A stretch of DNA of 64,000 bases, taken from NCBI GenBank assembly GCA_016490735.1, contig JAEMWC010000448.1, forward strand, positions 556,001 through 620,000, in the 5' to 3' direction. Made by a program: the position numbers and the translations under genes. The stretch comes from Pachyseris speciosa. Taxonomy: Eukaryota; Cnidaria; Anthozoa; Scleractinia; Pachyseridae. Positions within the stretch are counted from its first letter, which is position 1; each line of letters begins with the position of its first letter. The notes beneath the pieces were generated by a model that saw only the letters and a list, made by a program, of their open reading frames with translations, was not told the DNA's origin and did no database searches. Of this stretch, positions 1 to 10,771 are shown piece by piece.

Positions 1-1021
1 GATAAACGAAATAATGCCGAACGAATTAAAGTCAGCTATCGACTTCTGTTTCGACACCAGAACGACGTCCATCGAAGCGCAAGGTTTCGCGAACAACCCG
101 CCAAGGACCATCCTACAGAAAGCCTTTGTTCGGTTCTCGTGAACAGCCACAAGGTGAACACCCAAGCAGCTGAGAGGATCAACCGGAAAATGTGTGGAAT
201 TCTTCTTACAAAATTTGAATATTGATGACCTACAGCGAGAAGGTCGTGATTGCTTACCGAAATGGTAATGTTGCTGTACGTACACCGGATGATAAGCATT
301 CGGCGAACCTAATCAAAAACATTTGTTTGAAGAAATGGCATACCGTGGCAAATGGCATGTTTGGTCACCCTAAAATACGTAATGAATTTCGTGGAGCTTT
401 GCAGAGATCGGACGCTGCCATGTTTGGTTCAATGTGCGGCTCATCTGGTTTTCATGAATTTCATGCCGTCTGTCATCTCCAGTCACTTCTGACTAATCAT
501 GATGCTGCGTTCTTGGACGAACGCGCGCTCATCTCCCCACCCCAATCTTATCGCCGCTGCGCCACTCGTGACTCTCGCCGCAACAAAAAACTGGAGAGCC
601 TGCTTGCAGGCTACAAATCGTCATCAAGTTGAGTTCGAAACCGCTGCAATATGGAAGCAACAAATTACACTGAGATAAAAAACGCAAGCTCAGCTGAGCT
701 ATCGCAATTGTCCTCCGAAAACTCACACTAACAGGGCTGATGTAATTAATTTGCTGGAAAACCGACTTCACGCCACAGCATTCTTTAAGTTACTGCATTG
801 ATGCCTCCTTAGAGGAAGACGTTTTCAGGCCAAAAATGGACGTTTTCCTAATGGCGATAATCGTTAAGGCAAATTTCGGTTGTTTTCTATAAAGGATGTT
901 ATATCGATCAGGCACAACCAATACGTCCAACTGCTATTCTCCTTTATGCGGTTCTCACACTAGGTACATAAGATGCAATGCACCTGCATTATAAACAAAG
1001 GCGAACATTTAGTTTACTCAC
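1..1021. other. Intron 3 / flank of minus-strand gene X; no gene recognised
   Basis: On the minus strand this lies downstream of the exon 3 donor of gene X. Positions about 610-1015 are a diverged copy of about 5800-6385, the stretch after exon 3 in gene Y, so it is duplicated intron. An open frame at 222-632 (+) of 136 codons has no recognisable domain and is not conserved in the Y copy. The CUB exon of X should lie to the left of the window, because in Y it is about 1.1 kb downstream of exon 3. Confidence 0.5.
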
Positions 1022-1417
1022 TGCGATAGTAACAGTAATAAATCGTGGGATGCTGCTTTCCACCATCAAAAGGGAACTTTCCTGTCCGATAATCGGCATT
1101 GTTATAATGTTCTGTGTCGTAATGTATCCACTCCAGAATTGCTACCGCCCATTTGACCATTTGGCATTTTGCTGACTCATAAGCAAGCAAGTAAAAAGGA
1201 CTTTTAGAAGGTAGGAGGATAGGCCTATTTTTATCACCGTCTGTTCTGCAGCAAAATCCAATTTCTGTGCTGCCGTACACATTTAAATTATTCTTTACAC
1301 CAAAAGGAAGAGTCCCTCCATTAGCATTCTTGTTGTTGGTGTCGTCGTCATCCCAGCCAACGCTACCTTCCTCCATGCCAGTGGGACAATTACCGCTTTT
1401 ATAGATACAGTATCGAC
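1022..1417 (-). CDS. Gene X exon 3: C-terminal half of ApeC domain
   Basis: Acceptor cttctcctcag at 1418-1428 (minus), then 396 nt open, donor GTGAGT at 1021-1016 (minus). It encodes the six C-terminal Cys of ApeC, including the FCCR pair, the acidic WDDDD segment, LLAYESAKCQMV and the terminal TIYYCYYR. Length is 132 codons in phase 1-1, four codons longer than the exon 3 copies on the plus strand. Confidence 0.88.
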
Positions 1418-2548
1418 CTGAGGAGAAGTTTGTTAGTTATTCCACTGATTACTTCTTTATTGTTTTTGATGGTAAGTAAGGCCTTTTCACGTGTTGGTGT
1501 TAAAACCTGGAATGGGATACCAACTAGCCTAAAAAACTTCTCCATTAAATATAAAAAAAAAACTATTAGAACAAAACTAACTGAAATTCTAGAAACTGAA
1601 AACTCCTATGCCGAGATAGATACCTTAATTAAAATGATGAACGATTAAATTTCCAACTGAAGTTAAGTTTAGTCTTATTGTTTTCCTCTTTACATTTTAC
1701 CTCGACCGTAATATTTACATCTTGTAGTTGTATCTAATGTTCATTTATTGTAAGTTTTAAAAAATTGTCTAAATTATTCTGTGTACAGTCTGGCTTGCCG
1801 CGATTAACTCTTCGCTATTTGCAAGCCAGCCTAGTTATAACTCAAGTGTCTCCTTTAAATAAATAAATAAACAAATAAAACTTGAAAAACTTGAAAACAT
1901 TGTGTATTGAGCTCTTACGGTAACAGTGACCAACTCCTCACCAGCAGCAAATTAAAACTGGCGGATACATTTTGATGAGAAGTAAAAAACGATACCTCTC
2001 TAAAGGTATCGTATCTGTTTATTACATTTGCGATGGGGTAAGTTATTACGTTCAGCCTTAATGTTTATTATTGTTATTACATTTAGCGTTAATCTGTATC
2101 GCATTTAGGGTTCTTATTACATTTAGCGGTGATAAAAAGGGGACACCTGTAAATTCAAAGCCAAAGACGACTTATCTTTAGAATGGTTAATTCGTATAAC
2201 TTATAACTAATAAAATTGATTGACAAGGCTTCGCTCATTAGAATCAATAGATGAACGACTGAACCAGAGGAACGAATTGAGGAAGGAAGGAAGGAAGGTA
2301 CTTGCCTGTAGGCCAGCTGGGTCTACCTTGATTTCTTGTTGGATCCATTTTGGTACAGAACGATCTGTTAACTTTCTTGTCGTCTACTACTCCATCAAGA
2401 TGAAATTCCATTGACTTTGAGTTATTGGAAATTTCGCCATTGGTGTCCTGTAACAGCCATCCCTCCTGCCACTGAAAGCCCTCTGCCTTGGGACACCCGG
2501 ATACTGGCTTGGGAATCCCGTATTTGCCGACTGGCCAACGAATTGATT
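1022..2548 (-). CDS. Gene X: partial ApeC-domain gene (exons 2 and 3; join 2306..2548, 1022..1417)
   Basis: Partial gene of the ApeC-CUB family. Exon 2 (2548-2306) and exon 3 (1417-1022) together encode one ApeC domain: ESIRWPVGKYGIPKP, GCPKAEGFQW, RSFCTK, then GRYCIYKSGNCP, WDDDD, STEIGFCCRTDGDK, KCQMV, EWIHYDTE and TIYYCYYR, with all eight expected cysteines. Both exons are phase 1 at both ends. ApeC domains of apextrin-like proteins in other invertebrates bind bacterial cell-wall components, so an extracellular recognition role is an inference. The signal-peptide exon was not found and the CUB exon would be outside the window. Two oddities weaken the model: a GC donor after exon 2, and a LINE 34 bp upstream of the exon 2 acceptor. 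Confidence 0.75.
1475..1880 (+). mobile_element. 3' end of a LINE (5'-truncated), copy in gene X
   Basis: The frame ending at 1648 reads KAFSRVGVKTWNGIP, then ILETENSYAEIDTLIK. The FSxxGxxxWNxxP pattern is the usual C-terminal signature after the reverse transcriptase of CR1/L2/Jockey-like LINEs. It is followed by a non-coding tail with a short hairpin (ctggcttg ... caagccag, 1789-1829) and a TAAA-rich end. The same fragment sits at the same place in gene Y (6828-7645), about 60 bp upstream of the exon 3 acceptor, so the insertion is older than the X/Y duplication. Its left boundary is uncertain. Confidence 0.7.
1881..2305. other. Intron 2 of gene X, conserved with gene Y
   Basis: Closely matches about 7646-8039 in gene Y. 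It contains small TTAC/TTTAGCG-type repeats (2030-2130) and a (GGAA)n tract at 2279-2298 just beyond the exon 2 donor. No gene seen. Confidence 0.5.
2306..2548 (-). CDS. Gene X exon 2: N-terminal half of ApeC domain, GC donor
   Basis: Acceptor ttgatttcag, 243 nt open in phase 1-1, starting at residues ESIRWPVGKYGIPKP and ending RPSWPTG. The donor reads ACAG|GCAAGT (2306|2305-2300) instead of GT; the homologous donor in gene Y reads ACAG|GTAAGT. GC-AG introns are spliced in animals when the rest of the donor matches consensus, as here, so this need not be inactivating. Confidence 0.85.
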
Positions 2549-2573
2549 CTGAAATCAATGGAAATCCCGAAAC

Positions 2574-3660
2574 TGTTGCCATTTGTATTTGTATTCATTT
2601 GTAGTTTATTTTTTCTCCATTTAGCATTAATTACGTAACTATTAATTACAGAGAATAAAGTAATACTAAATAGGAGAGGGGCACATCTAGGTAGACTAAT
2701 ATTGTGCCCCTCAGTAAAATTATATATTATGACAGCAAAAGAAACAAAAAACTAGATACAAGGTAGATATTATAGTTGGGACAGCAGAACAAATTTACAT
2801 AAAATTATCATAATATTAATACTGAGCAGTATAATAAGTTGTCAGTGCAAATTTGAATTGTATTTTTTTTGAAGGTTTTTGACGAATAGAAGAGGGAATG
2901 TTGTTCCAAAAATATTTACCATATATGCTTGGAGAAAATTTTCTTATGTTTGTACGGAACGATTCAATAACTAGATGATCAGATAATGCACAACGAGTAT
3001 GATAAGTATGCTGCTCAGAGCGTAAAGTCAGAGAAAAACTTGGAACTTTATCATCATTACAGTACTCATAGAGCAACAAACATGTGCTAAGTTTAACTAT
3101 ATCGGGAAGTTTCAATAAATGCAAAGTTACGTAATGAGGAGTTATTGGTTCCATAAAGGAACATCGTTAATTATACGAACAGCTTTATTTTGTAATTTCA
3201 CAACCTTTGATAGAGGAAGCATCACAATTGTTTCACCACAAAAGACAACCATAATAAAGGTAAGGATATATTAGAGAATAGTAAACAGAGATAAGTGATT
3301 TGGATGTCAGGTAACGCTTTAACCTGGTTATAATATTCAAATTTTTACTTATCTTACTACATATATAATCAATATGATCGTTCCAACTTAAGTGACGGTC
3401 AATATATACACCAAGGTATTTAACACTTTGGGTTGGCTGTAAGATTTGGTCTGCTAGTACTAACGGAGAAAGTTTACTTTCTGTCGAGGTTGAAAACTAA
3501 CATACTTAGTTTTACTTAAATTTAAAGTCAATCTATTACAGCAAAGCCAGTCAAGAATGTCGTTTAAATGGGTATTTATTTCACTCAATAATTTATCAAG
3601 GTCGTTTCCAGATGCTGTTGGTGATGTATCATCCACATGCAATCTAACCGTTGTTGCCAT
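2574..3660 (-). mobile_element. Truncated LINE with 9-bp target-site duplication
   Basis: A LINE in minus orientation occupies 2583-3651 between direct repeats tgttgccat (2574-2582 and 3652-3660). The minus strand reads reverse-transcriptase palm residues VDDTSPTASGNDLDKLLSEI and LCCNRLTLNLSKTKYV (YADD box changed to HVDD), and further on the C-terminal part TRCALSDHLVIES, YGKYFWNNIPSSIR. The frames are broken. The 3' end has a stem (gaggggcac / gtgcccctc, 2678-2708) and an ATACAA-rich tail. Gene Y has the unoccupied site near 8308-8318. It lies 34 bp upstream of the exon 2 acceptor of gene X. Confidence 0.85.
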
Positions 3661-3888
3661 AATTTTTTACTAAAACATATTTATATCCTAATGTTATGGC
3701 GTGTTGGTGAAACAATTGAAAGACTCTGAGCGTTAAAAGGAAAAAAAAGAAAGGCTTTTTTGGGTTCGTCGTAAGAACCAACTGGAATAACCATGTAAGC
3801 TTGTCTTTGATAGTTGTGCATTCCCTCTCCAAATCAGTACATCTTCAAACCATATTACCAATACATATGGGTTATTGGCCAAGCGTGA

Positions 3889-4009
3889 GGTCAAGATGGC
3901 GGGATATTGGCCAAGTTCTTTTTTTACTTGTTTATGGACCGAGACGAAGTCGAGGTCCACAAACACGCAAAAAAAAAAAGAACTAGGCCAATATCCCGCC
4001 ATCTTGACC
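3889..4009. repeat. Foldback repeat
   Basis: Left arm ggtcaagatggcgggatatt at 3889 is the reverse complement of the right arm ending at 4009, with a loop containing gaggtccac/ggacc. The motif tcaagatgg recurs at 4098 and in inverted form (catcttgaccg) at 4150, which suggests a larger MITE of about 3870-4160. Other ORFs here are artefacts of the palindrome. Confidence 0.65.
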
Positions 4010-4247
4010 AAACAAACTTGGTCAATAAAGGATTTATTATATGACTCAAAGGACGCTATAAAAACGCGGGACGAACGGGCTACCCCGAGCGGTCAAGATG
4101 GCTTCATCTTAACCTCGCGGGTAGCCAATTACAGCAGGAGAATTGTTTCATCTTGACCGCTGAAAGAGCCAGTCATATAATGATTGCCATTACTGACTTA
4201 AGGTCTAGTTTAGTCTAACGGTAGTTTTTTCGAAGAACATTTTTATT

Positions 4248-4563
4248 AGTATAAAAACTAGCGATAAAAAACGACGTTTCGATCTCCCTGAGATCATTTT
4301 CAAGTTGTAGAAAAAGCGAATGAAATATGCATATATAAGCCAACTTTGAACAAACAGTCAGATTCAATCCGTGCAAAGTTATTTATATAGTTTTTATTAG
4401 TTTTACACTTACATTTTAGCGCTTCTATTTACATATTTTATCGTTGGACATTCTCACGCCCTAATTTGTACTTATATATGTATACTTCATTCGCTTTTCC
4501 TTCAACTTGAAAATGATCTCAGAGAGATCGAAACGTCGTTTTATTATCGCTAGTTTTTATACT
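4248..4563. mobile_element. MITE with about 85-bp terminal inverted repeats
   Basis: Ends agtataaaaactagcga (4248) and tcgctagtttttatact (to 4563). The inverted match continues inward through cgacgtttcgatct, ttttcaagttg and gcgaatgaa to about 85 bp. It lies in the intron after the CUB exon of gene Y. A second, partly duplicated copy follows (4653-4923). It has no coding capacity. Confidence 0.75.
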
Positions 4564-5007
4564 AAAAAGAAAAAACATACCTGGACATTTGCCCTCGCAA
4601 TAAAAAGCACTAAAACCAGTGTAGGAAACACTGCCATCTGATTTGATTTGATTTTCAAGTTGTAGAAAAAGCGAATGAAATATGCATATATAAGCCAACT
4701 TTGAACAAACAGTCAGATTCAATCCGTGCAAAGTTGTTTATATAGTTTTTATTAGTTTTACACTTACATTTTAGCGCTTCTATTTACATATTTTATCGTT
4801 GGACATTCTCACGCCCTAATTTGTACTTATATATGTATACTTCATTCACTTTTCCTTCAACTTGAAAATGATCTCAGAGAGATCGAAACGTCGTTTTATT
4901 ATCGCTAGTTTTTATACTAAAAAGAAAAAACATACCTGGACATTTGCCCTCGCAATAAAAAGCACTAAAACCAGTGTAGGAAACACTGCCATCTGATTTG
5001 AATATTA
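4298..5007. repeat. 355-bp tandem duplication covering MITE and the 3' end of the CUB exon
   Basis: The segment from about 4298 recurs with a period of 355 bp (caagttgtagaaaaagcg at 4301 and 4656). The unit includes most of the MITE plus the last about 70 nt of the CUB exon of gene Y and its GTATGT donor. A second donor-bearing CUB 3' fragment therefore lies at about 4580-4645, downstream of the real exon. Confidence 0.8.
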
Positions 5008-5286
5008 GAAACATGTTGTTCGACGAGGAGTAAACTCCTTCTCTTGGCGGAAGGTTACCTCCATAGAACATTCCTAGTGCCATCACTGTTTCATTATCTC
5101 CATCATAAATGTACAAGGCGTCCGTGCTAGCTGCATCTTCCAGACTAAAACTGGTGAACTGCAGGTGAATTTGCTGCCCTGGCCTGACCGTGATCCTCCA
5201 GGAACAGTATTGTCCATCCGGGTAATTGTTTGGAAAGTTTGGCGAATGGAAAGTACCGTTGACTTCAGTTAAAGTTTCGTTACAAC
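4936..5286 (-). CDS. Gene Y exon 4: CUB domain
   Basis: Acceptor gattattgccctacag, 351 nt open in phase 1-1, donor GTATGT. It encodes GCNETLTEVNGTFHSPNFPN, YPDGQYCSWRI, FTSFSLEDAAST, LYIYDGDNET, LGMFYGG, FLIFKSDGSVSYTGF and FYCEGKCPG. The first two CUB cysteines are present; the third (normally in the LGxYCG motif) is Tyr. Two extra Cys at the C-terminal end are absent from the plus-strand copies. Confidence 0.88.
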
Positions 5287-6386
5287 CTGTAGGGCAATAA
5301 TCAACGAAAAGCACATACAGTCGAACCGCTGGGAAATGAGAAGCGGTAGTTTGATAGGGGTTCGTCAAGAATTAGCATGAGGCTTAGTAGAAACGTCAGT
5401 TTATACAAATCACAAACATCGTGTCAAAACAATAATAAATGTGTTCAGTTGAAAGTTGTTATCGGTCGTCACTTTCTATTTCTGACTCTTATCTGCCATC
5501 CCCTTTCGACCAAAAGGTGGCCGAAGCCGCTTAATTTACAGTATTTTACTGACAGTAATTTCGGGTCTTTAATAAAAGGCCGTTTAATAGGGGATGGCCG
5601 CTTAACAGACGTTCGACTATATTTGCAATATCTTTACTCGAGAGAGGATTTGCTTTAAAAGCACTGATGGGAAAGAACACAGGAACATAACACGAAAGTG
5701 TTTGAGCAGTTTGGGCGTAGTTATGGTTTGTTAACCCTCATTTCAACAGAGCCTCGCGTGCGTGTGTTCAATATCTACCGTGATACAGCAGTTCAGTTTT
5801 CCCCAAGTTGTCATCAAGTTGCATAACGATGTGGATCAGTTCGAAACCTCTGCAATATCGAGGCAACAAATTATACAGAAGTTAAAACGCAAGTTCAGCT
5901 CGTTTAAGTGGAATGGTGACTACGAACACTATTGCATTGAAAATCGGGTGAGTGAAAGAGCTGTCACAGGTGTCCTCCAAAGACGCACACTAAGAGGGCG
6001 GATATAATTAATTGCCGCGGGAAAACTGACTTCACGTCATAGCATTCTCCAATGTACGGGATTGATGCCTACTTAGAAGAAGACGTTTTGAGGCAAAAAT
6101 TCAGGGACGTTTACCGAATGGCGATAATCGTCAAGTCAAGTCAAGTTGTTTTCTATACTGAAGGATGTAGTATATCAGGGACCACCAGGCTAACGTCCGA
6201 TCTCCCCCTAGGGAAGCATTGTAAACCGCTATGAAACTATGTGATATGCGCGGTATATAAATCCATTACAAGTATCATAATCATTACCAATATGTCACAC
6301 TGCTATTCTCCTTTTGTATGTGGTTCTCGCACTAAGTTCATTCATAAGATGCAATGAACCCACATTATAAACGTTAGTTTACTCAC
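5287..6386. other. Intron 3 of gene Y
   Basis: No recognised gene. It contains ttaatt/gccgctta-type repeats at 5500-5610 and a region from about 5800 shared with 610-1015 of gene X. An 81-codon frame at 5762-6007 (+) has no recognisable domain and is disrupted in the X copy. Confidence 0.45.
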
Positions 6387-6772
6387 AGCGGTAGTAACAG
6401 TAATAAATCGTGGGATGCTGTTTTCCACCGTCAAAGGGGAACTTTCCTGTCCAATAATCGGCATTGTTATAATGTTTTGTGTCGTAATGTATCCACTCCA
6501 GACTTGCTACCGCCCATTTGACCATTTGACATTTTGCTGACTCATAAGCAAGCAGGAAAAATGAAGTTTTAGAAGGAGGAGTATAGGACTATTTTTATCA
6601 CCATCTGTTTTGCAGCAAAATCGAATTTCTGTGCTGTGTGAATAACTCTTTACACCATAAGGAAGAGTCCCTCCGTAATCATTCTTGTTGTTGGTGTCGT
6701 CGTCATCCCAGCCAACCCTACCTTCCTCCATGCCAGTGGGACAACCACCGCTTTTATAGATACAGTATCGAC
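6387..6772 (-). pseudogene. Gene Y exon 3: ApeC C-terminal half with 1-nt deletion
   Basis: Acceptor cttctcctcag and donor GTGAGT are both intact. It encodes GRYCIYKSGGCPTGMEE, WDDDD and STEIRFCCKTDGDK, then shifts frame. The exon is 386 nt against 396 in gene X: a 9-nt in-frame difference plus a single-base loss close to 6577. The downstream sequence still encodes the ancestral LLAYESAKCQMV and YYCYYR in the shifted frame, so the lesion looks recent. Confidence 0.8.
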
Positions 6773-6827
6773 CTGAGGAGAAGTTTGTTAGTTATTCCAC
6801 TGAGTACTTATTTATTGTTTTTGATGG

Positions 6828-7612
6828 TAAGGCCTTTTCACGTGTTGGCGTTAAAATCTCAGTGGAATGGGATACCAAGTAGCCTCAAAAACGTATCCAT
6901 TAACTCTTTTAATAAAACTGTTAGAACAAAACTAATTGAAATTCTAGAAACTGAAAACTCCTATGCCGAGATAGATACCTTAATTAAATTGGTGAAAGAT
7001 TAAATTTCCAACTGAAGTTAAGTTTAGTCTTGTTTTCCTCTTTACATTTTACCTAGACCGTAATGTTTACATGCTGTAGTTGTATCTAATGTTCATTTAT
7101 TAATGGCAGTCTTTACACTAGAGAAAAACTATACTTAGAAAGAGTTCAAGTCAAGATATATACTTCAAGTAGAATTTTCTGGCTTAACGCTTCACACACA
7201 ACTGTTGTTTTTTCCTTAAGATATAACTTAAGTTTATTTTCCCACGCAGTTAATTAAAGTTGGCTGACGAGGTTCGCCCACCTCAAAGCTCAAGAAACCG
7301 CAAGTTGGGTAAGTCGCCTGTTCTAAGGCCGAATGGTTTTCAAGTCACTTGAAACTTTCTTGAATCGTTTCAACCTTCCGACTGTAATGAGATGCAAAGT
7401 AAAATATCTTGGGATTTTACTCAGGCCTTCACACACATATTTTTGGCTAAGTAAAACTTAGCAGCTCTTAATTAAGTCTTACTTAACAGCCTAGTGTAAA
7501 GACTACCATTGTTTTAAAAAAATTGTCTAAATTATTCTGTGTACAGTCTGGCTTGCCTCGATTGGCTCTTCGCTATTTTCAAGCCAGTCTAGTTATAACT
7601 TAAGTGTCTGCT

Positions 7613-7644
<32 letters not shown>

Positions 7645-7645
7645 A
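6828..7645 (+). mobile_element. 3' end of a LINE, copy in gene Y, split by a MITE
   Basis: Second copy of the LINE tail at 1475-1880, with the same LINE C-terminal residues (VRTKLIEILETENSYAEID) and the same hairpin-containing tail (ctggcttg at 7549) ending in (TAAA)n at 7614-7645. It is interrupted at 7101 by the 409-bp MITE listed separately. Confidence 0.7.
7102..7510. mobile_element. 409-bp MITE with 20-bp TIRs
   Basis: Ends aatggcagtctttacactag (7102-7121) and ctagtgtaaagactaccatt (7491-7510) are inverted repeats with one mismatch. The LINE copy at about 1742-1770 shows the uninterrupted sequence, which fixes the insertion boundaries. No ORF. Confidence 0.85.
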
Positions 7646-8039
7646 ACATAAAAAACTTGAAAACATGGTGTTTGAGTTCTTACGGTAACAGTGACCAACT
7701 CCTCACCAACAGCAAATTAAAACTGGCGGATACATTTTGATGAGAAGCAAAAAACGATACCTCCCTAGAGGTATCGTATCTGTGTATTAAATTTGCGGTG
7801 GGGTAAGTTATCACGTTTAGCGTTAATCTGTATCGCATTTAGGGTTCTTATTACATTTAGCGGTGATAAAAAGGGGGCACCTGCAAATTCAAAGCCAAAG
7901 ACGACTTAATTTTAGAATGGTTAATTCGCACAACTAATAAAAATACTGATTGACAAGGCTTAGCTCATTAGAATCAATAGATGAACGACGGAACCAGAGG
8001 AAAGAATTGAGGAAGGAAGGAAGGAAGGAAGGTACTTAC

Positions 8040-8282
8040 CTGTAGGCCAGCTGGGTCTACCTTGATTTTTTGTTGGATCCATTTTGGTACAGAACGATCT
8101 GTTAACTTTCTTGTCGTCTACTACTCCATCAAGATGAAATTCCATTGACTTTGAGTTATTGGAAATTTCGCCATTGGTGTCCTGTAACAACCATCCCTCC
8201 AGCCACTGAAAGCCCTCTGCCTTGGGACACCCGGATACTGGCTTGGGAATCCCGTATTTGCCGACTGGCCAACGAATTGATT
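8040..8282 (-). CDS. Gene Y exon 2: N-terminal half of ApeC domain
   Basis: Acceptor ttgatttcag, 243 nt open, donor ACAG|GTAAGT, phase 1-1. It encodes ESIRWPVGKYGIPKP, GCPKAEGFQWLEGWLLQD, MEFHLDGVVDDKKV and NRSFCTK. It is almost identical to exon 2 of gene X, so the two are recent duplicates. Confidence 0.88.
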
Positions 8283-8639
8283 CTGAAATCAATGGAAATC
8301 CCGAAACCGTTGCCAATAATTTTTTACTAAGACATATTCATATCCTAAAGTTATGACGTGTTGGTCAAACAATTGAAAGACTCTTAGCATTAAAAGGAAA
8401 AAAATAAAGGCCATGTAAGCTTGTGAATTTCTGATAGTTGTGCATTCCCACTCCAAATCAGTACACCTACAAACCATATTACCAGTAATTGCCATTACTG
8501 ACTTAAGGTCTAGGCTATGGTGTCCTTGTTTCCTTGTTGAAAAAAAACTAAACCTAGGAGACTAGCGGGAGCTGGAGAAATCACATCTTTCTTTCATTTA
8601 CCACGTTCACCTGACCACGCTAGAAACTCACCATCTCAC

Positions 8640-8721
8640 AACCTCGTTCCCAGGGTCCTCTCCTACTCGTCGTCTCTCGCTCCGGGGGACGAATAGGAGA
8701 GGACCGTGGGAACGAGGTTGA
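8640..8721. repeat. Inverted repeat, arms about 33 bp
   Basis: acctcgttcccagggtcctc (8641) pairs with the segment ending gaacgaggtt (8719), leaving a short loop. This is a typical foldback element; no coding potential. Confidence 0.65.
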
Positions 8722-8741
8722 CCATCTCACTCTCTTCACTG

Positions 8742-9080
8742 AGGGTGCTTACCATTTGTCAGAAAAATCCGGAAATTTCGGTTTGAAGTCAAATGGTAAG
8801 GTAATTTTCCGGAAAATCTTTTCGGAAATTGTGGACAACCTCCAGAGGTAGTCCTCTTTTCCCGTTCGGAACGGAATTTCGGAAAATCGCTTACCATTTG
8901 ACCGAACCGTTCCGTTTCCAGGTCCTTTTGCGCCAGAACGAGTGAGTGCGCATGACGGAACGCGCTTGCAGTAAATGGTAAGCTCCAATCTCATCCGGTT
9001 GGTCGGTAAATTCGGAAAATCGCTTACCATTATTCAGCGGTCATTCCATCCGGATTTTTCTGGCAAATGGTAAGCACCCT
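8742..9080. mobile_element. 339-bp MITE with TIRs of about 25-30 bp
   Basis: Ends agggtgcttaccatttg (8742) and caaatggtaagcaccct (to 9080) are inverted. Inside, gcttaccatt and aaatggtaag recur several times (8789, 8890, 8974, 9023), so the element is built of repeated ends. It lies in the head-to-head gap between genes Y and A. Confidence 0.75.
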
Positions 9081-10719
9081 GACTCAGGTTGTTTATAAGT
9101 ATCGTATGGCATAGAACATGTTGCTTGTTTCGCTGAGGACCGATTAAACGATTAAACGAGGCACAAATCCAAACCGGTTTCCACAGTTTTACCGCTGAAA
9201 GAAATATTTTTCGGGGGAACATGCCTCCTTCCCTCCTAGACGGGCGTGGGGGAACGATCACTTTTCCCCTGGATCAGCGTCCGCCGAACCATTTTTGCAA
9301 TGTTGTTGTAACAGCTGTTTATTCCAGATTCTTGAATTTACAAGCCATGGCCTCTTGACATCCACGATCTCCAATAAAGAAGGGAAACAATCCTTCACTC
9401 GAGAAAGGAGAATTTTAAGATAACATAGTAATTTTTCCGCCTGTATGAGAGTACTAACAGTCAAGACTAATTTTAAACCGGCATTTTTTGTTAAGGATTA
9501 TCCTTTGTTAAAAGACTGTGTGCGTTATTTTATCGCATACATCCTATCTCTATTTCAGTTTCGACTTCCGGTACTCGTTCAACATCAACTATTCGGAACG
9601 TCGGAAACAGAGAACATGAAAACATTGAAATTGGCGATGGTCTAGAATCACACGATGTCTTTACGGCCACCATTAGACTCTAAACACTAAGACTTTAACT
9701 ATTGGACTTTACGTTTTAGACTAAAACATCTGGTTGTGTTTCTGAAAGATTGATCTCCCGTTCTGGGCCAAAGCTAAGTCGTGTCTTTGCGTGTGTGCCA
9801 TTTTAAATTCTATGATTCGCGTTACAAACCCGTGCGAGGAATTTATTTCGCGTTAAAGACCCGTCATACTCAACGTAGCGTAAAATAAGTTTCGATAACT
9901 GTGATGTCTGGGTGCAACATTATGCGATATCTCCTTACCGACGGGTTAAAAAATCGATCTCAACATACATACCCGATGTCTTCGAATGCGAGCTGCACAC
10001 AAGGATAATAAGGCCAATCGTCGACCACATTAGCATTATTTCGGTTGAAACTGAGTAAAAAGACTCTCAAAAGGAAGGAAATACCGCCGACTTGAAGGGC
10101 TACATATTAACACATCAAAACCTTCAGCGCTAAACGTTTCACTTCCTCATGTTACTTAATACATAAAATATCTTGCCATCGTCTTTCATTGTCACGAGTC
10201 ACAGCGTACGTCTATGAGCATATGAAATCACTCTCTTTGTTAGCATGACTGCAATTGAATGGTGCACGGATTCATGGCAGTTATTGTTATACGTTTGTTC
10301 AAATCATGAGAAATTACTTTTCTATATTCTTGGGCGGAAAAGAAACTATTATTATTTCGCAGGATTTTTCCCAGACCCAATGACAAAACTTGAAAAAGTT
10401 TATAGGTTGAATATATTTACTCCTCAACATCTGTGACCGTAGACAACCGCAAATAGTTTTAATTGCACATGCTAAGTACGTCACAAGTTAAACCACAATT
10501 GTTTAAACGTTCTGCTGTTGCAATTATCCAATTACGTATTTACAGGCTTGGTATAAGCGGATATTCAAAGAGGTCGCACGTCAAATGGACAGAGAGCAAC
10601 CTTGGTTATTGGAGTGCGGCGTGACGTAGCGACCCGATAACAAAAATCTCTGCTCAAAGGAATCCACAAGTATTTCCTCTCTTGTATTCGTTCCTGTTTC
10701 ATTCTGTATGTGAGAACTC
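9081..10719. promoter_or_regulatory. Intergenic 5' flank of gene A, duplicated upstream of gene B
   Basis: From about 9781 to 10719 the sequence is shared with 22388-23490 plus 24305-24498 (flank of gene B) and with 50486-51590 (flank of gene C). The conserved stretch next to the start includes the motif tgacgta (10622). No TATA box could be assigned with confidence. Since genes Y and A are divergent, some of this may serve both. No ORF here looks coding. Confidence 0.45.
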
Positions 10720-10771
10720 ATGTGGCAAACGCTAGCTGTTGTGACTCTTGTGTGTTGTTTCAAGGCGTCAG
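10720..10771 (+). CDS. Gene A exon 1: signal peptide
   Basis: ATG at 10720 followed by MWQTLAVVTLVCCFKAS and a consensus donor G|GTAAGT at 10772, phase 1. The LAVVTLVCCF core is a short hydrophobic segment suited to a signal peptide. The same exon, with one residue changed, occurs at 24499 before gene B, and it joins in phase to exon 2. Confidence 0.75.

Larger units (their letters stand above)
4936..8282 (-). pseudogene. Gene Y: ApeC-CUB gene with frameshift (join 8040..8282, 6387..6772, 4936..5286)
   Basis: Same architecture as gene X, with the CUB exon also present. Exon 2 (8282-8040) and the CUB exon (5286-4936) are open in phase 1-1. Exon 3 (6772-6387) lacks one nucleotide relative to gene X near 6577 and shifts to a stop, which destroys the last three ApeC cysteines. 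As read, the gene cannot make ApeC joined in frame to CUB. A sequencing or assembly error at this single base would be an alternative. No signal-peptide exon was identified between 8283 and gene A, which diverges head-to-head. Confidence 0.75.

Noticed and set aside
222..632. 136-codon frame (+)
   Set aside because: No domain and not preserved in the duplicated segment near 5800-6400.
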